From Flavobacterium gelidicaeli (GTDB lineage: Bacteria; Bacteroidota; Bacteroidia; Flavobacteriales; Flavobacteriaceae): a DNA stretch of 64,000 nt. Below the pieces are notes generated by a model. It saw nothing but the letters and a program-made list of their open reading frames with translations. It made no database searches and was not told where the DNA came from. A program made the translations under genes and the position numbers. Of this stretch, positions 46,328-54,485 are shown piece by piece (the first letter of the stretch is position 1; the number at the start of each line of letters is the position of its first letter). The DNA lies in the NCBI RefSeq assembly GCF_013294005.1, contig NZ_JABSNK010000001.1:1-64000 (forward strand). Reading direction: 5' to 3'.

Positions 46328-49300
46328 TTAAAATGTAAGATTTAAAGAGAATCCTATACTTTTAGCTTGAGGGATTGATAAACGCTCAAAACCACCTCCA
46401 ATATTATTATTACCTTGAGAAGCTTCTGGATCTATATTAGGTAATTTTGACCATAACAATATATTTCTAGCAAAAACACTTGTTGATAATTCTACTGTTT
46501 GATTCATTAATTTTGGAAAAGTATACCCTAAAGTAATTTCTCTCATCTTTACAAAACTTGCGTCATACACACTTCCTTCAGTAATACTAGATAAACGGCT
46601 ATATAAATTTTGATACCCATTTGGATTAGTAGTACCTCCCAACACTTTATCATTTGGAGTACCATCAGCTTTAACTCCTGGATAAATATATTCCTGATCT
46701 CTATTTCCTGTTAATGCATCAACTCCGTAAAGTAACATTAAGTTATTAGAACCACTATACATACTACCACCATTTTTCCAGTCAAAAGTAGCTCCAAGAG
46801 AAACTCTTTTATAAGTAAATTGAGTAGAACCTCCAAGATTAAACTTAGGCGCAACTTCACCTAATGCTTTCGCTTCACCAATAACTGGAAGCCCATTAGC
46901 ATCAACAAAAACATCTCCATTATCATTTCTCTTAAAGCTTTCACCATAAATTACTGGGAATCTACTACCAACACTCGCTCTAATTTGTGGAGTTGTAAAT
47001 CCACCTAAAAATATACTCTCTACACCTGGTGCTAATTCATCTACATAAGAATCAATTTTTGAAAAATTCACATTCAAATTCCAATTAAAATCTTTTGTTT
47101 TTATTGGATTAGTAAATAAAATAGCTTCATGAGCATTTGTATGTATTTTTCCTCCATTAGTCATATAAGAACTTGAACCTGTCGATCCTGATAAAGGAAC
47201 AGCAAATATTTGATCTTTTACATCTTGTCTTGAGTAAGTATACTCTAATCCTATACGATTATGTAAAAATTTAAGATCAAATCCTAACTCATAAGAACGT
47301 GTGTTTTGAGCTTTTAAATTTGGATCATATAAAACTGAATTTGGTATAAATGAACTCACATCTCCTAAAGGATATTGAACAGGAGTTCCTGACCAAAAAC
47401 CTCCATCATAAGTTGGTTTCGTATAAAAATCATCTAAATAAGTCCCTGCTTGACCAACTTCAGCAATAGATCCACGAATTTTAGCAAAAGATAAAAAATC
47501 ACTATCCTTTATAAAATCTAACTCACTTAAAACTAATGACAATGAAGCTGATGGATATAAAAAGTCTCTATTCCCTCTTGGCATTGTTGAAACAAAATCT
47601 TCACGAACAGTTGCATTGAAATAAATTAAACTTTTATAAGAAAGCTCTGTGCTACCAAAAAAACCTACATTTCTTTGTTGAGCTCTATTTTCTTCAGAAG
47701 TAACAACTCTAGCATTTGCAATAGTTGCATAACCTCCAAAATTTAAACCAGAACCATAATCATTATAACTTTTATTATTTTTATGATTATACTCATTACC
47801 AACAAGAACATTTAAACTAAAGTCTTTCCAAAAATCCATATTATAATTAACTGTAAATAATGAATTTATTACATCAGATGTGATTCCGTATAAACTTACA
47901 TTACTACTATTACCCGTCAAGTCATGCTTACTACCATATTCAAAAATATCTCTATAATTTGTAGTATATGAATCTAAACCAACTTGATATTTAAATGAAA
48001 GTTTTTTACTTCCATCTTCACTAATTATAGGGGAGAATTGAACATTAGCATTCCCATAAAAACGATTTGTTTTTTCACTAAATTCATTATATTTAGCTGC
48101 CCAATATGGATTATTAAAAGTACTCGTTCTATAATAAACTTGGTCATATGGATTTGTAGCTGACTCAAAACCAATTCCTTTAATATCATAACTTCTAGGA
48201 CCACCAAAAATACCTGCTAAAACAGCATCGTTTGCAGATGGACTTTTATTGATTTTTGTTTGAACATAATTAAAAGACACACCTGTCTTCCATTCCTCGT
48301 TTAACTTAGTCTCAACAACACCTTTAATATTATAACGTTTCATCCCTGTACCAGGCATCATTCCGTCTTGATTTGCTGTACCTACACCAAATGAATAATT
48401 TGTTTTCTCAGTGGCTTGACTAATATTGATAGAATTATTTACTGTAACTCCAGTCATAAAATAATCATTTATATTATCATAAGCTTTAGGTAAAACCCAT
48501 GGATCTAGTCCAGCTTTAGCTCTTTGAGGCACATAATACATTCCTGGTTTTAAAACACCTCCATTTAAAGTATTAGCAACGTTACCTCCATAAGTAGGGT
48601 CATTTGGTAATTCAGAAATTTTTGGTCCCCAACCTAAAGAAGTTGTTGGATTGTATTTTCCTTGAGATCCTTGAGCATACTCATTTTGAGTAACAGGCTT
48701 TTTAGAAATAGTTTCAAAACTAGTTGACGTATTTAACGATATTACAGGCTTACCATCTTTAGCCAACCCTCTACCACTTTTAGTAGTAATGATCACAACA
48801 CCGTTAGATGCTCTAATTCCATAAATTGCTGCAGCAGCTTGTCCTTTTAATATAGAGATTGTCTCAATATCAGATGGATCAATATCTACAGCACGATTTG
48901 CTGAATCTGTTCCAGTAACACTATTCCCTGTAGAATAATCCGCTGTAGATGCAACTGGCATTCCATCTATAACATATAAAGGAGTATTGTTTCCCGTAAA
49001 TGATCTCGCTCCTCTAATGATAATTTGAGATGAGGCTCCAGGAGCTCCACTTGAAGGAGTAATTTGAACTCCTGCTAATTTTCCTTGTAAAGCACCTGCC
49101 AAACTATTATTTGACGCTTTATTAAGATCAGCTGCCTTAAGTTCTTGTACTGCATAACCAACAGCTTTTGAACTTCTTTTAATTCCAAGTGCAGTAACTA
49201 CCACTTCTTGAAGTTCATTACCATCTGATGACATGTTAGCATTTACCACACCTGTTGAACCTACAGTCATTTTTGTATCTTTAAGTCCAATAAAAGAAAA

Positions 49301-49513
49301 TATCAAAATATCACCTTGTTTTGCCTTAATAATAAATTTACCGTCAAAATCTGTTTGTACACCTTTATTAGTACCTTTTACAACAACGTTTGCCCCTGGA
49401 ATAGGTCCATTAGCATCCGAAACTACACCAGAAACAGTTCTCTCTTGCGCAAAAGAAAACTGCATAGATAACGCCAAGATTAGCGCATAAATCCATTTAA
49501 ATTTTAATCTCAT
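46328..49513 (-). CDS. SusC/RagA TonB-linked outer-membrane protein
   Basis: A 1061-residue TonB-dependent transporter. A signal peptide (1-22) is followed by a carboxypeptidase-like CNA-B type domain (TVSGVVSDANGPIPGANVVVKG, in parts, about 25-100), a plug domain (LQEVVVTALGIKR as TonB-box-like start, then NTPLYVIDGMPV), and a long beta-barrel ending in SIGFSLNLTF with a terminal Phe. It imports nutrients with its SusD partner, powered by TonB/ExbBD. Orphan pair with no PUL enzymes. Confidence 0.96.
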   Translation of the reverse strand: MRLKFKWIYALILALSMQFSFAQERTVSGVVSDANGPIPGANVVVKGTNKGVQTDFDGKFIIKAKQGDILIFSFIGLKDTKMTVGSTGVVNANMSSDGNELQEVVVTALGIKRSSKAVGYAVQELKAADLNKASNNSLAGALQGKLAGVQITPSSGAPGASSQIIIRGARSFTGNNTPLYVIDGMPVASTADYSTGNSVTGTDSANRAVDIDPSDIETISILKGQAAAAIYGIRASNGVVIITTKSGRGLAKDGKPVISLNTSTSFETISKKPVTQNEYAQGSQGKYNPTTSLGWGPKISELPNDPTYGGNVANTLNGGVLKPGMYYVPQRAKAGLDPWVLPKAYDNINDYFMTGVTVNNSINISQATEKTNYSFGVGTANQDGMMPGTGMKRYNIKGVVETKLNEEWKTGVSFNYVQTKINKSPSANDAVLAGIFGGPRSYDIKGIGFESATNPYDQVYYRTSTFNNPYWAAKYNEFSEKTNRFYGNANVQFSPIISEDGSKKLSFKYQVGLDSYTTNYRDIFEYGSKHDLTGNSSNVSLYGITSDVINSLFTVNYNMDFWKDFSLNVLVGNEYNHKNNKSYNDYGSGLNFGGYATIANARVVTSEENRAQQRNVGFFGSTELSYKSLIYFNATVREDFVSTMPRGNRDFLYPSASLSLVLSELDFIKDSDFLSFAKIRGSIAEVGQAGTYLDDFYTKPTYDGGFWSGTPVQYPLGDVSSFIPNSVLYDPNLKAQNTRSYELGFDLKFLHNRIGLEYTYSRQDVKDQIFAVPLSGSTGSSSYMTNGGKIHTNAHEAILFTNPIKTKDFNWNLNVNFSKIDSYVDELAPGVESIFLGGFTTPQIRASVGSRFPVIYGESFKRNDNGDVFVDANGLPVIGEAKALGEVAPKFNLGGSTQFTYKRVSLGATFDWKNGGSMYSGSNNLMLLYGVDALTGNRDQEYIYPGVKADGTPNDKVLGGTTNPNGYQNLYSRLSSITEGSVYDASFVKMREITLGYTFPKLMNQTVELSTSVFARNILLWSKLPNIDPEASQGNNNIGGGFERLSIPQAKSIGFSLNLTF

Positions 49514-49670
49514 ATAAAATTTTGTATTTGTTAGTTAATACTGCAAAAATCTTAATAATTTTTTAACAAAACAATTGAACTATTTAACAAAATCACTATC
49601 ATAATAAAAAAGATTTCTATATACAAAAACACCTTTTTTTAATAATTCTGCCAAATTTCCTTTTTTATAA

Positions 49671-49678
49671 TACTTTTG
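49671..49678 (+). promoter_or_regulatory. promoter -7 box of rnhB
   Basis: TACTTTTG, matching TAnnTTTG, 11 nt before the ATG, which implies a very short leader. Confidence 0.5.
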
Positions 49679-49689
49679 TAAAAAAACAA

Positions 49690-50361
49690 ATGCTAAAAAA
49701 CAACTATTCCTCTATTATATTAGAAGCAGGTACTGATGAAGCCGGCCGCGGTTGTCTTGCTGGACCCGTGACTTCGGCAGCAGTAATTTTAGCATTTAAC
49801 TTTAAAAACGATATTCTAAATGACAGTAAGCAACTTTCAGAAAAAGTAAGAGAACAATTGCGTCCTATTATTGAAGAGCAAGCAGTAACTTTTGCTGTAG
49901 CCCATCTAGAGCCTCTAGAAATTGACCAAATCAATATTCTTAATGCCTCTATAAAGGGAATGCAAGAATGTGTCTTGAAACTAAATCCCGCTCCCGAATA
50001 TGTTATTGTGGATGGTAATAGTGCTTTTATTCAAAAAAAATGGGCTCAGAATAAAACTGGGAAAATTTTCACTTTAGAAGAAAAAGAACTTCTTACCTCA
50101 ATCCCGCATCAAAGTATTGTAAAAGGGGATTCTAAGTTTTTAAGCATTGCTGCAGCATCAATTCTTGCAAAAACTTATCGGGATGAATACATGAATCGCA
50201 TTCACGAAGAATACCCCATGTACAATTGGAAAAAAAATAAAGGCTACCCTACTAAAGAACATCGTGAAGCAATTAGAAAATATGGCGTAACAAAATACCA
50301 CCGGATGACTTTTAGACTTCTCCCTGAACAAATAAAACTTGATTTTGATATTACAAAATAA
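49690..50361 (+). CDS. rnhB: ribonuclease HII
   Basis: A 223-residue enzyme that cleaves the RNA strand of RNA-DNA hybrids, including single misincorporated ribonucleotides. The active-site motif is [15 protein letters not shown] (Asp and Glu at about residues 16-17), with the further Asp in VIVDGNSAF and in [19 protein letters not shown]. The C-terminal [14 protein letters not shown] matches the family. Promoter box and bidirectional terminator indicate a single-gene unit. Confidence 0.96.
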   Translation: MLKNNYSSIILEAGTDEAGRGCLAGPVTSAAVILAFNFKNDILNDSKQLSEKVREQLRPIIEEQAVTFAVAHLEPLEIDQINILNASIKGMQECVLKLNPAPEYVIVDGNSAFIQKKWAQNKTGKIFTLEEKELLTSIPHQSIVKGDSKFLSIAAASILAKTYRDEYMNRIHEEYPMYNWKKNKGYPTKEHREAIRKYGVTKYHRMTFRLLPEQIKLDFDITK

Positions 50362-50402
50362 AAAATCCCTCAAAACTAAACTAGTTTTTGAGGGACTTTT
50401 TA
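50362..50402. terminator. bidirectional terminator
   Basis: TCCCTCAAAA… / …TTTTGAGGGA (about 50366-50395) flanked by A and T runs. It lies between the convergent rnhB and beta-barrel genes. Confidence 0.88.
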
Positions 50403-50418
50403 TTTTATTTAACTGTTA

Positions 50419-51390
50419 TTACAAGGTATAATTCAAATTTACACTCCAACGGTAATTGGCTTCAATAGCACCGTTAGATAAATTTTGATTTATAGGCAAC
50501 ATAGCATTTACCCCCAATGATAATTTATCTTTACCAATTTCAAAACCAAATTTACTAAATAAAATATCTCCTGACGTATTAAGGACTTTTTCACCATATT
50601 GCTTATTGGTTTCATAAACTTCTCCTGCTAAACCTATTTGAGGCACTAACTGGATACTTTTTAAATCTAAAAGATAAAACAACGTACTTCCGTAATTAAA
50701 TTGATTCCCAAACTGGTATTTTTTAGAATTCTCAGTTTTTATGTTGTAATTCAACATATTGTTCAAACCTAAATTTTTCTTTTTAATCACATATTCAGTA
50801 ATCAAAAGATAATCCCAACTTCCAGTTCCTAGTTGAAAACTCTGGTTTACTGTTCCTAAATTGTTTGCTTCTTCAAACTTACCTGTTGGCATTTTCACTC
50901 CACCTCCAATTTGTAAGTTGTGCGTAAAAACAGTACTATCTTTTTGAGTTTGATAAACAGAATAGGTTGCCATAAGTGTTACATCACCTAAACCACTAAT
51001 GCCTTCATTTCCAGTAATCAATTCTCTATTGTGAAAATGATACGGAATCAATGCAGTAATTTGCACCTTCTCTGTTATGGGGATTTTTGCCCAAACTTGC
51101 GCAGTATTAAAGTTTTCATCAACCCAAGGAGAGTTAGCAAAAATCCCATCTCTACTAGAATAACTTTGGTTGAAATAACGAATACCCACAAAGTTACTAT
51201 TTAGCATAGAACTAAATCCCATACTTCCTCCACTGGCAGAACATCCGCAAGCATCACAATCAAAACCCATTACTGCATCCAATTGCATTTTTTGAAAAGT
51301 AAATCCTGAAATACTATCTTTTACGGGGGCAGCACCAACTAATTGTAAGGATAAAAAAGCTAACAGGCTTATTATTAATGTATTTTTCAT
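50419..51390 (-). CDS. outer-membrane beta-barrel with CDACGC motif, last gene of the copper-type cluster
   Basis: A 323-residue exported protein. Signal peptide 1-20 (ending LQLVGA). The mature start carries a Cys cluster CDACGC at residues 45-50, then a Gly/Ser/Met stretch (SASGGSMGFSSM). The remainder is strand-rich (IPITEKVQITALIPYHF, GGGVKMPTGKFEE) like phenol-degradation MetA-type transporters and ends RWSVNLNYTL. Three Cys in six residues suggest metal binding at the periplasmic face. It begins 5 bp after the di-heme gene, so it belongs to that operon. Function inferred from context. Confidence 0.75.
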   Translation of the reverse strand: MKNTLIISLLAFLSLQLVGAAPVKDSISGFTFQKMQLDAVMGFDCDACGCSASGGSMGFSSMLNSNFVGIRYFNQSYSSRDGIFANSPWVDENFNTAQVWAKIPITEKVQITALIPYHFHNRELITGNEGISGLGDVTLMATYSVYQTQKDSTVFTHNLQIGGGVKMPTGKFEEANNLGTVNQSFQLGTGSWDYLLITEYVIKKKNLGLNNMLNYNIKTENSKKYQFGNQFNYGSTLFYLLDLKSIQLVPQIGLAGEVYETNKQYGEKVLNTSGDILFSKFGFEIGKDKLSLGVNAMLPINQNLSNGAIEANYRWSVNLNYTL

Positions 51391-51395
51391 TGTAA

Positions 51396-52433
51396 TTAAT
51401 TTTCTGAAAATCGTTTATCCGTTAGATATTGATTATCTGTTAATGTTTTTAGGAAAGCTACTAACTGTATTTTTTCAGTTTCTGAAAGTGTGATTCCAAG
51501 TTTTGCATTTTGTTTTAAAATAGGATCTAATGTTGGCGAATCAACAATTCCAGAACTGTAATGATTAAGCACTGCCTCGAGTGTGCCAAAACGACCATCG
51601 TGCATGTACGGCGCAGTTACTTCTACATTGCGCAAACTAGGCACTTTAAATTTGTAATAATCTTGAGCAAGTTCAGTAACACGGTAACGCCCAACATCAT
51701 TAATTAAGGGGTTTATGGCAAGTCCGTTGTTTCTAAAAGCATCATCAGTCATTAGATCTGTTGCATGACAAGAAGCACATTTGTTTTTAAATACAGTATA
51801 ACCCGCACTTTCATCACTTGTTAACGTTCCTCCTGCTTCGTTGCGCCTGTAATGATCGAATGTTGAATTAGATGAAGTCAACATAACCATAAATTGCGAA
51901 AGTGCTTTAAGCATGTTCTCGATAGAAACAGTTCCATCATCAAAAGAGGCTTTAAACAATTCACGATAGGTTTTATCAGCCTTCATCATTGCAAGAATCG
52001 TATTTAAATTACCATTCATTTCAATTTCACTAACTAACGGAATGAGCGGTTGCAAGTCTAAATGTGATGCAGCTCCATCGTACATAAAAATACTTTGAAA
52101 AGCCATGTTTTGAATAGCTGGTGCATTTCTTGTTCCTTGAGCATCATTCACGCCATGACTCACGGTATGTCCATGGTGCGTAAAGGCATTTTCTTGTAGG
52201 TGACAAAACCCACAAGAAACAAGTCCATCAGACGCTAAGCGACCATCATAAAACAATTTTTTACCCAGTTCAAATCCTTTTTCTGTAGGTGGATTTAAAG
52301 TAATATCATATTGTAAATCTGGAAAATTTGAAGGCACTGTAAAATCCAATGGTGCGTTTACATAGTCGTCATCTTGATCAGAGCAGCTAGTTAATAAAGG
52401 AAGGAGTAGCCAAAGAAAATATTTTATTTTCAT
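51396..52433 (-). CDS. MbnH-like di-heme cytochrome c peroxidase-family lipoprotein
   Basis: A 345-residue lipoprotein: lipobox LLTSC with Cys at residue 17. Two heme c sites, CGFCH (74-78) and CASCH (219-223), and the phrase APYMHDGRFGTLEAVLNHY (about 274-292) place it in the CcpA/MauG family. Its neighbour is an MbnP-like protein, so it fits the MbnH subgroup (MXAN_0977-type), whose characterised member oxidises a tryptophan of MbnP to kynurenine. ATG 52433 starts directly at the signal peptide; a start at 52469 would add twelve residues. The repeat at 52472-52534 lies just upstream. Confidence 0.87.
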   Translation of the reverse strand: MKIKYFLWLLLPLLTSCSDQDDDYVNAPLDFTVPSNFPDLQYDITLNPPTEKGFELGKKLFYDGRLASDGLVSCGFCHLQENAFTHHGHTVSHGVNDAQGTRNAPAIQNMAFQSIFMYDGAASHLDLQPLIPLVSEIEMNGNLNTILAMMKADKTYRELFKASFDDGTVSIENMLKALSQFMVMLTSSNSTFDHYRRNEAGGTLTSDESAGYTVFKNKCASCHATDLMTDDAFRNNGLAINPLINDVGRYRVTELAQDYYKFKVPSLRNVEVTAPYMHDGRFGTLEAVLNHYSSGIVDSPTLDPILKQNAKLGITLSETEKIQLVAFLKTLTDNQYLTDKRFSEN

Positions 52434-52471
52434 GGTTATATATTTTAAAAGAAGTACAAAAGGCATCATTT

Positions 52472-52534
52472 AGCCCCGGTTGCAGCGGCATCCTTTTTTT
52501 ATTTTAAAAAAAAGATATAGCGAAAAACGGGACT
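52472..52534. repeat. dispersed intergenic hairpin repeat, medium copy
   Basis: 63 bp that starts AGCCCCGGTTGCAGCGGCAT and ends GCGAAAAACGGGACT. Ends AGCCCCG/CGGGACT pair with one wobble, and the centre pairs T and A runs. It lies in the MbnP-MbnH gap and might act as an RNA processing or polarity element in the operon. Confidence 0.65.
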
Positions 52535-52576
52535 ACACTTGATTAAACTTTTACTCTTGTGCTTCTAATGATGAAA

Positions 52577-53377
52577 TTAATCGTTATGAACGTGGTCTAC
52601 AGTAAACATTGTAGCAACATTTGCAGTAATTAATGGTAAATTAGTTCCACCCATAATCATTGCTCCCGTTCCTGTAGCATTATTATCAGAAAGTTTGATC
52701 GTATTGGTACTGTTTAATATTTTAGACAAATCTGTGATAATATGAACATCAGGTGTAATAGTAGTTCTTACCAAAGCATTAGTTGGCAAATCTAGCGTTA
52801 CAGTTGTGTAGTTATAATCAGTACCTGTTTGTCCAGTATGAACCATAAAAGGTAAGGCTGTAGTAACTGTAGGAGAGGTAAAAGTACCTTCGAAAGCCAC
52901 AAATTTATATCCTGCAGACCAGTTCCACATCATTTTTGCATCTTGTGCAGTAGCATAGAAATCTCCTTGGCCAGTTATCCCTAAATCCCATTGCGCTTTG
53001 TCTACACCGATACCAAAAGTAACCTTAGTATAATTAGCCGCAGGTACATTTTTCAAGTCAAGAACATGGCTATCAGCATTTGCTTCATCAACAATAAAAT
53101 AACTTTCGCTTTTAGGATAAGTAAATGTAGTTCCGTCCTCTTTTGTCAAAACAACATTACTAATAATGTATTTTATTGAGCTAATTTTAAGGACTTCATT
53201 GCTAGCAGTTGTATTCGCTTGTGTATCTAGGATTAAATCGTTTCCGTTGAAAGAATTATCAAATTCTAAACCCAGTGAACCTGTTCCTGAAATTGCTTCA
53301 TTATCATCATTAGAACATGCAGTAAAAGTAGCGCTCAAAGCTAGTACAGCTAAGGCTTTATATAGTAAATTTTTCAT
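52577..53377 (-). CDS. MbnP-like copper-binding lipoprotein
   Basis: A 266-residue lipoprotein: lipobox ATFTACSND, Cys at residue 21. The beta-rich MbnP family (AZL_007920/MXAN_0976-type) is recognised by LDLKNVPAANYTKVTFGIGVD (in parts), the aromatic KMMWNWSAGYKFVAFEG (149-165) with Trp151 and Trp153, His in FMVHTG (180) and DVHIITD (212), and the C-terminal VDHVHND. In the characterised system a Trp of MbnP is converted to kynurenine by MbnH and the protein binds Cu(I). Whether this one does so is inference. Confidence 0.85.
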   Translation of the reverse strand: MKNLLYKALAVLALSATFTACSNDDNEAISGTGSLGLEFDNSFNGNDLILDTQANTTASNEVLKISSIKYIISNVVLTKEDGTTFTYPKSESYFIVDEANADSHVLDLKNVPAANYTKVTFGIGVDKAQWDLGITGQGDFYATAQDAKMMWNWSAGYKFVAFEGTFTSPTVTTALPFMVHTGQTGTDYNYTTVTLDLPTNALVRTTITPDVHIITDLSKILNSTNTIKLSDNNATGTGAMIMGGTNLPLITANVATMFTVDHVHND

Positions 53378-53479
53378 TTCGTTAAGTATAATTTCTTTTT
53401 ATAATTTTTAAATAAATTGCGTCACTAAAAATCCCACTAGGCTTTCGCCAAAGGAAATTAGATACAAAAAAACGGTATA

Positions 53480-53854
53480 TTAAGAAATGAAAATTGGCGG
53501 ACGAAAAACAACGTCACTATCTAAATGTGAATAGTGATTAGTGTAGTAAGCAGGAGATTGTTGTGCAGCTGTTTTTTGAAAAACTAAAAAATCATAAGAA
53601 GCTACTTCTGCAACAAAAAGATCTACAAATGGATTAGTACTTTGTTTTTTTTCAGAAGAAGCTGTCCTATCATCATCAGATGCTTTTGCCAATTCTTTCA
53701 TCAAATGACACTTACCATTACATTTTAATTCTGGTTTTGCTTTATTGATACAAAGTACTTGTGATATATACTCATAATTAACAGCATAGTCTATAACCGG
53801 AAGAATTGGTTTTAGAAACAAGAGTAACAAAATTATGACTGCATATTTTTTCAC
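53480..53854 (-). CDS. small membrane-anchored Cys/His/Met protein, first gene of the copper-type cluster
   Basis: A 124-residue protein. One N-terminal membrane segment or signal peptide (about 4-22). The motif C35-x9-C45-x3-C49-H50-L-M52 (read as CNGKCHLMKEL) resembles soft-metal ligands. The C-terminal tail has several His and Tyr (YYTNHYSHLDSD) and ends FRPPIFIS. I know no named family, although similar proteins occur next to metal-related genes in Flavobacteriaceae. The start is GTG at 53854, since no ATG is available before the membrane segment. It precedes the MbnP-like gene by 102 bp. Confidence 0.7.
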   Translation of the reverse strand: MKKYAVIILLLLFLKPILPVIDYAVNYEYISQVLCINKAKPELKCNGKCHLMKELAKASDDDRTASSEKKQSTNPFVDLFVAEVASYDFLVFQKTAAQQSPAYYTNHYSHLDSDVVFRPPIFIS

Positions 53855-53858
53855 GCTT

Positions 53859-53866
53859 CAAAGATA
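53859..53866 (-). promoter_or_regulatory. possible -7 box of the copper-type operon
   Basis: Minus-strand TATCTTTG matches TAnnTTTG but ends only 4 nt before the GTG start, so a leaderless transcript would result. No TTG is visible upstream; low confidence. Confidence 0.3.
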
Positions 53867-53980
53867 CATTACAAAATTTAATCTTAAATGATAAAAATCA
53901 TCTTTTGCTAAACTTTTGTTAAGCATTAAACCTATTAAACAAATCATGGTCTTATTATTATAACCTTAAAAACAGTTAAA

Positions 53981-54445
53981 ATGAAAAAATTATTTATTGC
54001 TGCTTTATTAGCAGTTAGTATAGCCAACTTTGCACAAGCTAAAAAAGACACGCCAAAAGGAGCTGAAACTGAAAAATTTACTCCAACGCAACAAAATGAG
54101 TTGATGCTAAAAAAGATGACATTACAACTTGATTTAAATGCAAAACAACAAGAGCAAATGAAACCTATCATAGCGGATAAAACTGCAAAAAGAGATGCTA
54201 TGATGAAAGATAGAGAGCAAAACAAAGACAGTAAAGTAAAACCAACAAAGGATGAACGTTTTGCAATGAAAACTAAAATGCTTGACGAGCAAATTGCTAT
54301 GAAAGCAAAAATGAAAACAATCTTATCTGCTGAGCAATTTACTAAATGGGATGCCATGAAAGGAAAGCATCACAAACGTGGAGGTCACAAAAAGCATAAA
54401 AAAGCTGGTGACAAAATGGACCACAAGAATCAAGAACAGAAATAA
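53981..54445 (+). CDS. Spy-like periplasmic protein with His/Lys-rich tail
   Basis: A 154-residue exported protein with signal peptide 1-20 (ending NFAQA). The mature part is almost entirely helical and Met/Lys-rich, with a repeated LNAKQQEQMKPIIADKTAKRD pattern (in parts) reminiscent of Spy/CpxP and DUF4890 proteins. The C-terminal 28 residues are a basic His-rich tail (GKHHKRGGHKKHKK) suited to metal binding. It is divergent from the MbnP/MbnH-like operon across 126 bp, hinting at common control. No experimental function known. Confidence 0.75.
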   Translation: MKKLFIAALLAVSIANFAQAKKDTPKGAETEKFTPTQQNELMLKKMTLQLDLNAKQQEQMKPIIADKTAKRDAMMKDREQNKDSKVKPTKDERFAMKTKMLDEQIAMKAKMKTILSAEQFTKWDAMKGKHHKRGGHKKHKKAGDKMDHKNQEQK

Positions 54446-54480
54446 AAAAAAACTTCCGGTGAAAGCCGGAAGTTTTTTAT
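54444..54480. terminator. bidirectional terminator
   Basis: AACTTCCGG (54451-54459) / CCGGAAGTT (54466-54474) around a 6-nt loop, flanked by A and T runs. It serves the Spy-like gene and hemL. Confidence 0.95.
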
Positions 54481-54485
54481 TTAGT

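Noticed and set aside
44868..49513. Polysaccharide utilisation locus
   Set aside because: Only the SusC/SusD pair is present; no carbohydrate-active enzyme or regulator within reach.
53944..54357. 137-codon Cys/Phe/Ser-rich frame opposite the Spy-like gene
   Set aside because: Shadow of the Lys/Met-rich plus-strand gene, which has a signal peptide and terminator.
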